DNA of 64,000 nucleotides from Butyricimonas faecalis (GCF_003991565.1 NZ_CP032819.1:1240001-1304000); one strand, 5' to 3'; counted from the stretch's first letter, positions 27,229-35,152 are shown. Numbers and translations are program-made. Notes: generated from the sequence alone by a model not told the origin.

Positions 27229-27670
27229 ATTCGTCTAAGTAAAGGACGGTTGCTCCCGTCAGCTCCGTGTAGAGCAGGTCGTAATCGGAAGACAGGGCGA
27301 AATTGTCATCCGAGAGGTCATAGACGGAGAACACGTTGCCGACAAGCGGCAGCAGTTTCAGGACAAAGGCTTCACGCTTCTCTTCCGGCACTTCATCGGC
27401 AAACTCGTTTTCCACGACTTCGCGGAGGATGGCGTAACGGGAATAATGCAGCCCGCGCAGCAGCGTGTCCATCGCCAGTTCCTGCGCACCATCGGCGGGA
27501 TAGCCTTCAAGCCGTGCCCTCTCATACGTTTCGGCGGCACGGTCGGCCCGTTCCCGTATGAAAGCGGTGTCGTCAGCCTGTTCAAACTTGTTCGTGCGGA
27601 GATAGTCCAGCAGGTACAGACCGTAATAGGAAAAGTCGGTCTGACCCTCGTTTTTCTTCTTGTTGTTCAT
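27218..27670 (-). CDS. DUF1896 family protein
   Basis: A 150-residue acidic protein ([20 protein letters not shown]...) typical of the DUF1896 family, which usually precedes the methylase-helicase gene in Bacteroidetes ICEs. The start at 27670 lies directly after the leader motif CTAAATCCAAAGTA, identical to that of mobA. The function is unknown; translation coupled to the overlapping giant gene suggests a shared task. Confidence 0.8.
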   Translation of the reverse strand: MNNKKKNEGQTDFSYYGLYLLDYLRTNKFEQADDTAFIRERADRAAETYERARLEGYPADGAQELAMDTLLRGLHYSRYAILREVVENEFADEVPEEKREAFVLKLLPLVGNVFSVYDLSDDNFALSSDYDLLYTELTGATVLYLDEYGV

Positions 27671-27687
27671 TACTTTGGATTTAGCGG
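27671..27687 (-). promoter_or_regulatory. Candidate RteR target in the DUF1896 leader
   Basis: Minus-strand CCGCTAAATCCAAAGTA ends at the start codon. Its inverted copy lies at 27760-27773 inside the RteR-like RNA, forming a 14-bp perfect inverted repeat around the terminator hairpin, so pairing could be in cis or in trans. Confidence 0.5.
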
Positions 27688-27723
27688 ATTGATAATTAAC
27701 GGGATAATCGGTTGGAAAAAGGA

Positions 27724-27816
27724 AGAAAAAGGCACTCGGTATCCCTCCGAGTGCCACCACTAAATCCAAAGTATGAGTGTAATCCGGTATCGAAGAACAA
27801 TTCATTACTCTGAACA
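27724..27816 (-). ncRNA. rteR: RteR-like small RNA (about 92 nt) downstream of topB
   Basis: Immediately after the topB stop, the minus strand carries a -7 box TAACTTTG (27822-27829), then about 92 nt ending in a strong intrinsic terminator (GGCACTCGG-loop-CCGAGTGCC, arms 27747-27755/27731-27739, then a U-rich tail). Established: CTnDOT encodes a ~90-nt RNA, RteR, beyond exc that inhibits transfer. Position, size and terminator fit. The middle carries TACTTTGGATTTAGTGG, complementary to several ICE leaders. Confidence 0.7.
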
Positions 27817-27832
27817 AGTGGCAAAGTTAATA

Positions 27833-29920
27833 CTATTTCTTCCGTCCTGAAAATTTCTTGTCCTTTTTAGCCTCCGGGAACACAAAAGTCGTGTTATATT
27901 CCCCGTCAAAGGCGACAACAGCATCGAAACTCTTGCCCTGTTTGCTCTTGAACCCTTTGAGCAGCTTGGTATGCCCTTCGGTGAGCAGGTCTTTGATTTC
28001 ATCGTCGGACAGGGTGCGTCCCGCTTTCAGCCGGAACACGGGCAGTCCGCACTCCGTGTTGTCGCAGCGTACCACCTTGCCGTAGAACCGCATCCTGCCC
28101 GTGCCACACTTGGGACACGCGCAGCCGGAGTCACGGCTGCCGAAGAGCTTGTCGCACGAGATCAGTTCGGAGGTTATCTCACGTGTGTACGCCTCTATCT
28201 CCTTGCGGAAGGTGTCGTCGGACAGTTCCCCGCGCTCGATACGCGCCAGCTCCTTTTCCCATTCGCCCGTCATGGCAACATCGGCGATGCGCATCGTCTT
28301 GACGACGGAATTGAGGGCAAGTCCTTTTTCGGTGGGAACAAGCGACTTCTTGCAGCGTTCCATGTAACCGCGCTTGAAAAGCGTTTCGATGATGGAGGCG
28401 CGTGTGGCGGGAGTACCGATGCCACAGTCCTTCATCGCCTGCCGCAGTGCGTCGTCCTCAATTTCCTTGCCCGCCGTTTCCATTGCCGAGAGCAGGGTGG
28501 CTTCGGTATGCAGCGGCTTGGGTTTGGTCTTTCCTTCGGTAATGGACGAGCCTTTCGGTGTCAGCGTGTCGCCTTCCTGCCAGCCGGGGATGGTAATTTC
28601 CTCTTTTTCCTCGCCATAGACGGCACGCCATCCGGTTTGCTTCACGACGCTGCCTTTTACGGTAAACTCCACTCCGGCACATTCCGCCGTGACAGTGGTC
28701 ACATCCTTGACGCATTTCTCAGAGAATGCCTCGACCATGCGCCCGGCAATCATCTGATAGATGGTATTGTCCTCTTTGGAGAGGAAGAGCGGTTTCTCAC
28801 CCGTGACGAGCAGGGCATGGTGGTCTGTCACCTTGCCGTCGTCCACGCTGCGGCGTGTCGGGGCGGCTTTTGCCCGCACCTTGTCTTTCCATTCGGGCTG
28901 TGTGCCGATGAAAGCGAGCAGTTTGGGAATTTCGGCAAACACGTCTTCGGGGATGTAGCGGCTTCCCGTTCTCGGATAGGTTATCAACTTCTTTTCGTAG
29001 AGTTTCTGCGCGATTTCAAGCGTCTGTTCCGCCGTGAAGCCGTGCTTGGCGTTGGCTTCTTTCTGGAGCGTGGTCAGGTCGTAGAGCAAGGGAGTTTCCT
29101 CCGTCTTCTCCTTGCGCTCGGCTTTCGTGACAGTGGCGCAACCTGCCGCCTTTACCTTATTATATAGTTCCATCGCCGGTTCTTTCTCTTTCCATTTCTC
29201 GGAGGATGAGAATTTCACGACTTCGCCGTCGCAACCGTCCGTTGCGATATGGAGCTGCCAGAATGCTTCGGACGTAAAGCGGCGGTTCTCCCAGTAGCGT
29301 TCACATACCATAGCCAACGTTGGTGTCTGCACCCGCCCCACGGAATACGTGCCGTGTCCGGCGGCGATGGATAACGCCTGTGTGCCGTTGATGCCCACGA
29401 GCCAGTCGGATTCGCTCCGCGCTTTGGCGGCGAGGTAGAGGTTGTCGTATTTGCTGCCGTCTTCGAGTTTCCGCAGTCCCTCGCGGATAGCTTTGTCGGT
29501 GAGAGAGCTGATCCACAGGCGCACGAAAGGAGTGGTGCAACCCGTATAGTGGTAGAGGTAGCGGAAGATAAGCTCTCCCTCGCGTCCGGCATCGGTCGCC
29601 ACGATGATATGTTCGCTTGTGTCGAACAGTCTTTTGATGACTTTTATCTGCGACACCACGCCGCTGTCGGGCTTGTAACCTTTCTCCGTCCTGACCTGAC
29701 GGGGGACGAGCGTGAATGTGTCGGGAATAATCGGGAGGTTGTCACGGACAAATCCGCGCACGCCGTAGCCGTCGGGCATGGCAAGCTGAACGAGGTGTCC
29801 GAATGCCCATGTCACGGCATAACCGCCTCCCTCGAAATATCCTTCCTCTCTCTTTGTCGCGCCCACGATGCGGGCGATTTCACGTGCCACGGAGGGCTTT
29901 TCTGCAATGATTGTCTTCAT
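27833..29920 (-). CDS. topB: DNA topoisomerase III (Exc)
   Basis: A 695-residue type IA topoisomerase. Toprim domain with ATDAGREGELIFRYL (~112); active-site Tyr in ITYPRTGSRYI (~318); a C-terminal zinc-finger-like CPKCGTGRM block. Corresponds to Exc of CTnDOT, which was shown to be a topoisomerase linked to excision. It is upstream of the RteR-like RNA and downstream of orf3 in the leftward excision operon. Confidence 0.93.
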   Translation of the reverse strand: MKTIIAEKPSVAREIARIVGATKREEGYFEGGGYAVTWAFGHLVQLAMPDGYGVRGFVRDNLPIIPDTFTLVPRQVRTEKGYKPDSGVVSQIKVIKRLFDTSEHIIVATDAGREGELIFRYLYHYTGCTTPFVRLWISSLTDKAIREGLRKLEDGSKYDNLYLAAKARSESDWLVGINGTQALSIAAGHGTYSVGRVQTPTLAMVCERYWENRRFTSEAFWQLHIATDGCDGEVVKFSSSEKWKEKEPAMELYNKVKAAGCATVTKAERKEKTEETPLLYDLTTLQKEANAKHGFTAEQTLEIAQKLYEKKLITYPRTGSRYIPEDVFAEIPKLLAFIGTQPEWKDKVRAKAAPTRRSVDDGKVTDHHALLVTGEKPLFLSKEDNTIYQMIAGRMVEAFSEKCVKDVTTVTAECAGVEFTVKGSVVKQTGWRAVYGEEKEEITIPGWQEGDTLTPKGSSITEGKTKPKPLHTEATLLSAMETAGKEIEDDALRQAMKDCGIGTPATRASIIETLFKRGYMERCKKSLVPTEKGLALNSVVKTMRIADVAMTGEWEKELARIERGELSDDTFRKEIEAYTREITSELISCDKLFGSRDSGCACPKCGTGRMRFYGKVVRCDNTECGLPVFRLKAGRTLSDDEIKDLLTEGHTKLLKGFKSKQGKSFDAVVAFDGEYNTTFVFPEAKKDKKFSGRKK

Positions 29921-29940
29921 GTCTTCTTCTTTTTTGTTGA

Positions 29941-29969
29941 TACTTTGGATTTTATTTTGGATTCAGTGG
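29941..29969 (-). promoter_or_regulatory. Tandem RteR-like pairing motifs before topB
   Basis: In the topB leader (minus strand), CCACTGAATCCAAAATA (29953-29969) and AAATCCAAAGTA (29941-29953) lie in tandem, 20-50 nt before the start codon. Both resemble the mobA/DUF1896 motif; the second matches the small RNA over 12-13 nt and the first with two changes. Confidence 0.4.
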
Positions 29970-29980
29970 CGGACACGGGA

Positions 29981-31552
29981 TTACATTTTCATGCCCTTGC
30001 CCGTTTTCTTCTGCGGCTTCTCCTGCTGCTGTTGCTGGCGGGCGTCCTTCGGGTTGGTCTGACCTTTCTGCAACGGCTCTCTCAGATTCTTTGTAGCCTC
30101 GTTGGTCTTGCCATCGTTGTTCACCGCCACCTGCGTGCGGCTCTCGTTGGACGGAGCAACCTGCTGTGCATTGTCAGGGTTCGTGTCGTAGCGGTACGGG
30201 CGTCCCTTCTCCGGGTTGAACTTGATATACATCGTGGCATGGAAGCCCTGCTTGTCGGTCACGTTCTCCAGCTTCACGGCTTTACCCGCCACATAGTCGG
30301 CTTTCTGCTGGTCGGTGAAGCTCACGCCGCTCCATTTGCTGATGGGGCGGATGCTGCCGTCCTCGTTCGTCCACGTGTTGCGGCGTTGCTCCTTCTTGGT
30401 CTGTGCGGCATTTTCCCCGCCCTGCGCCTGACTTTTCGATGTGTCGCCTTTGGTTTCCTGTGTCTGTGCGGTACGGGGCGACTTGCCGGTTCCCGGCACG
30501 AACTCCACGCCGCGCTGCTCCACGTTCACTTGCAGGGTGGTGACGAACTTTCTGCCGTCGTTGCGCTCGATGAGCTTGTCGCGTACGGGCAGTCCGGCGC
30601 GGAGCATGTCCCGCTCCTGCGTGGTGATTTCCGTCTTGCCGATGCGCTCCGGGATGCGCACCCTGCTTGCCGGAATGTCCGTGATTTCATTCGTCTTGCG
30701 GTCGATGCTGATGTAGGAGGGGATGATCTCGCCCGTTTCCCTGTCCACAATGTCCACGACCCTACCGAGATTGCCCGTTTCGCGGAGGTTCTTCCGGTCA
30801 TTGTCGGAGAATTTGTGTTCCTTGTACTCATCCAGCTTCTGCTCCTTGCGGATGAAGTGCGGCACGAGGCTGATGTTTCCCTCACCGTCCTTCTTGAAGG
30901 AGAGGCGGGCGTCCAGCTCGAATGATTCGCCGCCGAAGGTCGGTTTGACCTTTACCAAGTCGGACTTGCCATAGTTGAGCATCTTCGTAAGGTCGCCGGA
31001 CTTTTCAAGGTTGTCCCGCTTTACGCCCCATCTGTCCTCCAGCTCCTGCCAGTTGATTTTACTCTCGTCGATGGGCTGGTAGCCACGTTTGCCCTGCATC
31101 TGTTCGGATTTGTCCTGTTGCTGTTCTTTCCGTTGTTCCATGTTCTCCTGTTTTTGAGGTTCTTGTTTCTCTGTCTGTTGTGCTGCCATCTCTTCCTGCA
31201 CCTTCTTCTCATAGTCGGAGGTGTCCACCTTGTGAGGGGCGAGCAGCTCCTTGTTCGCTTCGGGGTCTTTCAGCAGTTGCTTCATCACCTCTAAGAGATT
31301 TTCAGCTTGGTCTGCCGCAATGCGGTAGAAACCGAAGCGGCTGGGTTCCTTGCACTGCCGGAAGAAGTTCTTGAAGAAGTTGTCCAGCACGTCGCCATGT
31401 CGGTCGAATTGCAGGAAACTCTGCGCGTTCTCCGCTTTTGCGGGGGTGCGCTTGGGTGTGCCGTCCGCGTTCAGCCCGGCTACCACGCTGATCTCGCCTG
31501 TCTTCTCGTCACGGACTACCAGCACGTCCTTTTCGTCTTTTTTCTTTGCCAT
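29981..31552 (-). CDS. DUF3945/DUF4099 protein (CTnDOT Orf3-like)
   Basis: A 523-residue hydrophilic protein: an N-terminal block (DVLVVRDEKTGEISVVAGL), a Gln/Glu/Lys-rich low-complexity linker (~115-155), a DUF4099-like region (INWQELEDRWGVKRDNL) and DUF3945 blocks. The Gln/Lys-rich tail ends GKGMKM. In CTnDOT orf3 lies between xis2d and exc and is reported not to be essential for excision. The biochemical function is unknown. Confidence 0.82.
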   Translation of the reverse strand: MAKKKDEKDVLVVRDEKTGEISVVAGLNADGTPKRTPAKAENAQSFLQFDRHGDVLDNFFKNFFRQCKEPSRFGFYRIAADQAENLLEVMKQLLKDPEANKELLAPHKVDTSDYEKKVQEEMAAQQTEKQEPQKQENMEQRKEQQQDKSEQMQGKRGYQPIDESKINWQELEDRWGVKRDNLEKSGDLTKMLNYGKSDLVKVKPTFGGESFELDARLSFKKDGEGNISLVPHFIRKEQKLDEYKEHKFSDNDRKNLRETGNLGRVVDIVDRETGEIIPSYISIDRKTNEITDIPASRVRIPERIGKTEITTQERDMLRAGLPVRDKLIERNDGRKFVTTLQVNVEQRGVEFVPGTGKSPRTAQTQETKGDTSKSQAQGGENAAQTKKEQRRNTWTNEDGSIRPISKWSGVSFTDQQKADYVAGKAVKLENVTDKQGFHATMYIKFNPEKGRPYRYDTNPDNAQQVAPSNESRTQVAVNNDGKTNEATKNLREPLQKGQTNPKDARQQQQQEKPQKKTGKGMKM

Positions 31553-31572
31553 CTGAAAAATGTTTTAATGGG

Positions 31573-31923
31573 TTATTTATGAAAGAAATTATGGATACGA
31601 GCCTTGTAGAAGGCTATATCTTCCTTTTTGAAGTCCTTGATATGGTTGGAAAGGAATGTCAGCACGTCCTCCTCGCTGTAATAGGTCTTCTTGCCCAGCG
31701 TCTTGTAGGGCAATGCGCCTACGCTGCGGTAGCGTTGGAGGGTGCGTTTGCTTATCTGGAGCAACATGCACAAATCCTGATTGTCGAAAAGGCGGATGCT
31801 TTCCGTGATAGTGGGCTGTTTCCCCTCAGCCTTCATCGCCAGCAGCAGTTCGTCCTGACGGTCGAGCCGTTCCATCAGCTTCTGCATCCAGCCCTCGAAG
31901 TTGTTTCGTGTGAGCAGTTCCAT
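31573..31923 (-). CDS. xis2d: Excisionase-like helix-turn-helix protein (Xis2d-like)
   Basis: A 116-residue MerR/excisionase-type HTH protein (DLCMLLQISKRTLQRYRSVGALPYKTLGKKTYYSEEDVLTFL). In CTnDOT the second small gene of the excision operon is xis2d, a DNA-bending factor needed with IntDOT and Xis2c for excision. It starts three bases after xis2c. The name follows position and fold. Confidence 0.82.
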   Translation of the reverse strand: MELLTRNNFEGWMQKLMERLDRQDELLLAMKAEGKQPTITESIRLFDNQDLCMLLQISKRTLQRYRSVGALPYKTLGKKTYYSEEDVLTFLSNHIKDFKKEDIAFYKARIHNFFHK

Positions 31924-31926
31924 GAC

Positions 31927-32289
31927 CTATGTCCTCCTTCCTTTTGGTTTGCCGCCCGTGCGCAGCGTGTGGTTGTGGAACAGGGTGTCTATTGTCCCTT
32001 CCTCGTTCCTTACTGTGTTGTCCTCCAATAGCCGCAGTATCTCGGAAAGGCGGTAGCGGCAGCTTCCGCGTACCACCACATACTCGATACGGTGGTCGGT
32101 GCGCATACGCTGCATGGTGCGCTTGCTCACGTTGAGCATCTTCGCCGCCTGTGCCGTGTCAAGCAGCTTGTCTTCGGTTTCCCGCTTCCGTTTCTTCTCG
32201 TCCCTTGCCTCGCGGATGTACCCTGCGATGTTCGCAATCTGCGCCATCATCTCCTTGTAGGCGGAACTTTCCATTGTTATCACTTTCAT
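31927..32289 (-). CDS. xis2c: Excisionase-like helix-turn-helix protein (Xis2c-like)
   Basis: A 120-residue protein with a MerR-like HTH (DTAQAAKMLNVSKRTMQRMRTDHRIEYVVVRGSCRYRLSEI) and a basic C-terminus (TGGKPKGRRT). First gene of the excision operon. Start MKVITMESS at 32289; the frame is open further upstream but runs through the promoter zone. RteC should activate it through the palindrome at 32358-32372. Confidence 0.82.
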   Translation of the reverse strand: MKVITMESSAYKEMMAQIANIAGYIREARDEKKRKRETEDKLLDTAQAAKMLNVSKRTMQRMRTDHRIEYVVVRGSCRYRLSEILRLLEDNTVRNEEGTIDTLFHNHTLRTGGKPKGRRT

Positions 32290-32357
32290 GTTCAGTCCTT
32301 TCTTTTTGTTTCTGCGACAAAATTCGGCAATAAACAAAAGGGGCTTTAACAACTCAC

Positions 32358-32372
32358 TACGTGACTCACGTA
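32358..32372. promoter_or_regulatory. Perfect palindrome upstream of xis2c, candidate RteC-binding site
   Basis: TACGTGACTCACGTA is a 7+1+7 perfect palindrome about 70 bp before the xis2c start, just upstream of where the -33 region of the excision promoter should be. A weak -7-like GAATTTTG is also seen on the minus strand. Established: RteC activates this promoter by binding inverted half-sites upstream of -33. The match in position is good; the exact bases are inferred. Confidence 0.5.
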
Positions 32373-32464
32373 AGATTTTTGCGGAAGATGGCTCCGTAAC
32401 CCGGTCAAACGGCGCAACAGGCAGCCTTTCAGCGGAAAACGATACGTCTTGTATGCCGTTTCGT

Positions 32465-32472
32465 TACCTTTG
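32465..32472 (+). promoter_or_regulatory. -7 box of the rightward HTH gene pair
   Basis: TACCTTTG fits TAnnTTTG and lies 19 bases before the ATG at 32491, so the transcript has a very short leader. The region is divergent from the xis2c promoter. Confidence 0.55.
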
Positions 32473-32490
32473 CGGCAAACTCTAAATGAC

Positions 32491-32790
32491 ATGAATATGG
32501 AAATAGTATCTATCGAGAAAAAGACTTTCGAGATGATGGTGGCGGCATTCGGCGCACTCTCGGAGAAGGTCGCCGCCCTGAGGCGCAAAAGCGACACGGG
32601 GCGCATGGAAAGATGGCTCACGGGCGAGGAGGTCTGCGGGCAGTTGAGAATAAGCCCGCGCACGTTGCAGACGCTGCGTGACAGGCGGCTTATCGGCTAC
32701 TCGCAGATAAACCGCAGGTTCTATTACAAGCCAGAGGAGGTGAAGCGGCTGATACCGCTTGTCGGCACGCTCTATCCGCACGGCAGATGA
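32491..32790 (+). CDS. Small helix-turn-helix protein (excisionase-like)
   Basis: A 99-residue protein with an N-terminal helix and an excisionase-type HTH (WLTGEEVCGQLRISPRTLQTLRDRRLIGYSQINRRFYYKPEEVKRL). It resembles Xis2c/Xis2d in fold. Divergent from the excision operon and followed closely by a second HTH gene. It could be a recombination directionality factor or local regulator; the function is not established here. Confidence 0.75.
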   Translation: MNMEIVSIEKKTFEMMVAAFGALSEKVAALRRKSDTGRMERWLTGEEVCGQLRISPRTLQTLRDRRLIGYSQINRRFYYKPEEVKRLIPLVGTLYPHGR

Positions 32791-32804
32791 TTTGATTTAT
32801 TCAC

Positions 32805-32820
32805 CCACTGAATCCGAAGT
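32805..32820 (+). promoter_or_regulatory. Candidate RteR pairing motif before the second HTH gene
   Basis: CCACTGAATCCGAAGT, one base before the ATG at 32822, can pair with the RteR-like RNA over 16 nt including two G-U pairs. It belongs to the same leader-motif family as the mobA, DUF1896 and topB sites. Confidence 0.35.
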
Positions 32821-32821
32821 T

Positions 32822-33127
32822 ATGATGAACGAGAACAACGATGTTTTTACGATGGAAGACGAGCCGATAGCCTCTGTGGTGCAGGATATGCGCAAAGGCT
32901 CGAAATGGCTGTCCGCATTTCTGGAAAGCTACCGTCCTCCGCTGGACGGGGAACGTTACCTGACGGACGGCGAGGTGTCGGAACTGCTCCGTGTGAGCCG
33001 GCGCACCTTGCAGGAATACCGCAACAACCGCGTGTTGCCCTTCATACTTTTGGGAGGGAAGGTGCTTTACCCGGAAACGGGGCTGCGCGGGGTACTGGAA
33101 GCGAACTACCGCAAGCCGCTGGAGTGA
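32822..33127 (+). CDS. Small helix-turn-helix protein (excisionase-like)
   Basis: A 101-residue protein: acidic N-terminus, then an HTH (YLTDGEVSELLRVSRRTLQEYRNNRVLPFILLGGKVLYPETGLRGVL). It is in operon with the upstream HTH gene (31-base gap). The start at 32822 follows a leader motif; the overlapping earlier in-frame start is less likely. A hairpin terminator follows. Confidence 0.75.
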   Translation: MMNENNDVFTMEDEPIASVVQDMRKGSKWLSAFLESYRPPLDGERYLTDGEVSELLRVSRRTLQEYRNNRVLPFILLGGKVLYPETGLRGVLEANYRKPLE

Positions 33128-33143
33128 GGCGGTTTCATGAAAA

Positions 33144-33183
33144 AGTAAACGGGTGACACCTTTTGTGGTGCTACCCGTTTACT
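33144..33183. terminator. Bidirectional terminator between convergent genes
   Basis: An 11-bp stem AGTAAACGGGT/ACCCGTTTACT with inner CACC/GGTG pairing lies between the HTH gene (plus) and the 33205 gene (minus). It lacks a long T tract. Confidence 0.6.
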
Positions 33184-33204
33184 TGTCTTATGGGGTATGT
33201 GCAA

Positions 33205-33567
33205 TCAGCAATACCCGGCTTTTCCGTTCTGTATGAACATCACGTATGTCTGCCGTTTCTCTTGTGAGAGTGCCTTTCCCACCAGCCATGTGCGGAACAG
33301 GTGGGTGTTGTAGGTATTCACCCTGAAAGCGACCGGGATGATGATTTCAAGGGCGTACACGTCCGCGTGCAGCCCGTTTTCAAGCTGCATGTAGCGGCAC
33401 ACCTCGTAGTCGTTCAGCACGTCCGACTTGCGGACGGCTCTGATGGCGGCGTTCACTGCCGGGACGGTCGTATGGAACAATCCGGCTATTTCGGTGGCGG
33501 TCATCCACACGTCGTTACCGGTTACGCTGACTGCCTTGTCCTCGATGATGATTGTGTCACGTTTCAT
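33205..33567 (-). CDS. Helix-turn-helix regulatory protein next to int
   Basis: A 120-residue protein with an HTH-like block (VWMTATEIAGLFHTTVPAVNAAIRAV) and a C-terminal part (DVYALEIIIPVAFRVNTYNTHLFRTW) resembling the RhuM/phage-regulator type. It starts 12 bases after the int stop codon on the same strand, so it is probably co-transcribed with int. Start MKRDTIII chosen because upstream codons lie inside int. Function unknown. Confidence 0.72.
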   Translation of the reverse strand: MKRDTIIIEDKAVSVTGNDVWMTATEIAGLFHTTVPAVNAAIRAVRKSDVLNDYEVCRYMQLENGLHADVYALEIIIPVAFRVNTYNTHLFRTWLVGKALSQEKRQTYVMFIQNGKAGYC

Positions 33568-33578
33568 GGCTTTTCTTT

Positions 33579-34814
33579 TTAGATGGTGCAACCTGCAAAT
33601 TCCTCGACGCCGTTCAATCTTGCGGCAAGGTTCTCCATGTCCTGATTGAGCTTCTCTTTGGTTATCTTTGCGTAAATCTGCGTCGTCTTTATGCTCTTGT
33701 GTCCGAGCATGGAGCTGACCGTTTCGATGGGAACACCGTTGGAGAGGAATATCGTCGTGGCTGCCGTGTGGCGGCTCTGATGCCACGTGATATGCTTGGT
33801 GATGCCGCAACGCTTGGCGACGGCACGGATACCGGCAAGGCACGTGTTATAATGCGGAACGGGAAATATCCTGCCGTCCCCGCACAGTCCCCGGTATTTG
33901 CCGATTATGCGGTTGGCGATGTCGAGCAGGCGGATGTTGGACACCACGCCCGTTTTCTGGCGGTTGATGTTTATCCACTCGTGTTCGTCGAAGTAGGTGC
34001 GGATATTCTCTTCCGTAAGGTTGCGCATATCCGCGAACGACAGCCCCGTGAAGGCGCAGAACAGGTAGAGGTCGCGGTACAATTCCTGTTTGGCGTTTTT
34101 CAGTTTCCCCTCCATCAGCAGGCGGATCTCATCTTTGGTCAGGAAACTGCGTGTTGTTTCCTCCTTCTTGATTTCATACTCGCGGAACGGGTCGCGCGTC
34201 AGCCACTCGTTGTTGATGGCGATGAATACCATCGTCCGTAACGGGCAGACGTACAGCCACACGGTATTGGTGCAGCAGTGCTTGTCCGTGCGCAGGAACA
34301 TCTCGAAGTCGGAGATGAAAGCCGGGGTAAGCTCTTTTAGGGCGATGTCCTTCACATGGTAGCGGATGTCGAGGAACTCTTGCATGTGCTTGTAAACGGT
34401 GCGGTACTTCAGCAGCGTGCCTTTGGCTTTCATGCCTGCCTCCACCTGCTTCTCGTAGTCCTCGTTGTGCTGGCGGAACACCTGCATCAGCGTGTGGTAG
34501 CGGTGTTCCAGTCCGAGAAAGGCGTTCTTCACCTTCTCCGCCGTGACGAAGTTGTCACGCTCCATGATTTCCTGATAATGCCTGTTGATGCGTACCCGCA
34601 TCTTGTCAAGCATACGGTTCGTTTCGAGTGCCGCCGTGCTTCTGCCCGTGACACGTCCACCTTTGGTGTCCCACAGTTTCGGATCGACAGTCAGTTTGCA
34701 GCTGAACTGTGTCTGGCTGCCGTCCACCGTGATGCGTCCCATGACGGGAACTGTCCCGTCCTTTTTCACTACCTGACGCTTGAGGTAGTAGATTACTGAA
34801 AATGTACTCTTCAT
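33579..34814 (-). CDS. intDOT: IntDOT-type tyrosine recombinase (integrase)
   Basis: A 411-residue integrase, equal in length to IntDOT. Arm-binding domain MKSTFSVIYYLKRQVVKKDG; catalytic domain with HQSRH (His/Arg), MLGH (His) and TQIYAKIT (nucleophile Tyr). In the place of the first conserved Arg the sequence is FTGLSFADM, that is Ser, a known IntDOT peculiarity. Integrates at GTANNTTTGC cores with little need for homology in the adjoining bases. -7 box TAATTTTG at 34835-34842 (minus). The region 34815-35133 holds no gene and should contain arm-binding sites. Confidence 0.95.
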   Translation of the reverse strand: MKSTFSVIYYLKRQVVKKDGTVPVMGRITVDGSQTQFSCKLTVDPKLWDTKGGRVTGRSTAALETNRMLDKMRVRINRHYQEIMERDNFVTAEKVKNAFLGLEHRYHTLMQVFRQHNEDYEKQVEAGMKAKGTLLKYRTVYKHMQEFLDIRYHVKDIALKELTPAFISDFEMFLRTDKHCCTNTVWLYVCPLRTMVFIAINNEWLTRDPFREYEIKKEETTRSFLTKDEIRLLMEGKLKNAKQELYRDLYLFCAFTGLSFADMRNLTEENIRTYFDEHEWININRQKTGVVSNIRLLDIANRIIGKYRGLCGDGRIFPVPHYNTCLAGIRAVAKRCGITKHITWHQSRHTAATTIFLSNGVPIETVSSMLGHKSIKTTQIYAKITKEKLNQDMENLAARLNGVEEFAGCTI

Positions 34815-35133
34815 TGTCCTTAATTTTTGGGTTTCAAAATTAGTTGGTGAAGAGTCCGGTGTTGGTACGCAAAACGGGGAGGAACGGCGCAATCTTTTTC
34901 CGTAACCTGATTTTTCGCATGAGTTATGGATAACTCACTATTCCTTAGAGCCTTGTTTCGCTATTCGTACCCGTTTGTCGCATTTTCGGGCATGGTTACG
35001 AACAAGTAACGTAGCGGCGTCAGGATTTGGCTTCGGCAGGGATTGTAATGGCTTCACGGATTATCGCCACTTCAACCAAAACCCTTGTAACTCAATTCTA
35101 TCACTATATCTTTCCGCATTTCACTTTTTTGTA

Positions 35134-35143
35134 GTAACTTTGC
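35134..35143 (+). other. ICE attachment core (int-end junction)
   Basis: GTAACTTTGC fits the CTnDOT core GTANNTTTGC and lies 320 bp beyond the int start codon. It contains TAACTTTG, a -7 box, 10 bases before the ATG of the next gene. Base composition and gene content change here from element to chromosome. The partner junction is outside the window. Confidence 0.7.
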
Positions 35144-35152
35144 ACACTGAAA

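Larger units (their letters stand above)
1..35143. mobile_element. CTnDOT/CTnERL-type integrative conjugative element (tra end cut by window)
   Basis: Gene order from right to left is int, xis-like genes, orf3, topB/exc, rteR-like RNA, tetQ-rteA-rteB, rteC, mobABC, traA to traG. This is the known CTnDOT order. The int end closes at GTAACTTTGC (35134-35143), which fits the published CTnDOT core GTANNTTTGC. There is no ermF insertion, so it is closer to CTnERL. The distal end (traH onward) lies left of the window. The KAP/DUF4143 pair between mobC and rteC looks like an accessory insertion. Confidence 0.9.

Noticed and set aside
26104..27561. 485-codon plus-strand frame
   Set aside because: Lies opposite the methylase-helicase and DUF1896 genes; high GC keeps the antisense frame open. 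No similarity to known proteins.
27971..29167. 398-codon plus-strand frame
   Set aside because: Antisense to topB, which has all its motifs.
29549..30925. 458-codon plus-strand frame
   Set aside because: Antisense to topB and orf3; Leu/Arg/Val-rich shadow.
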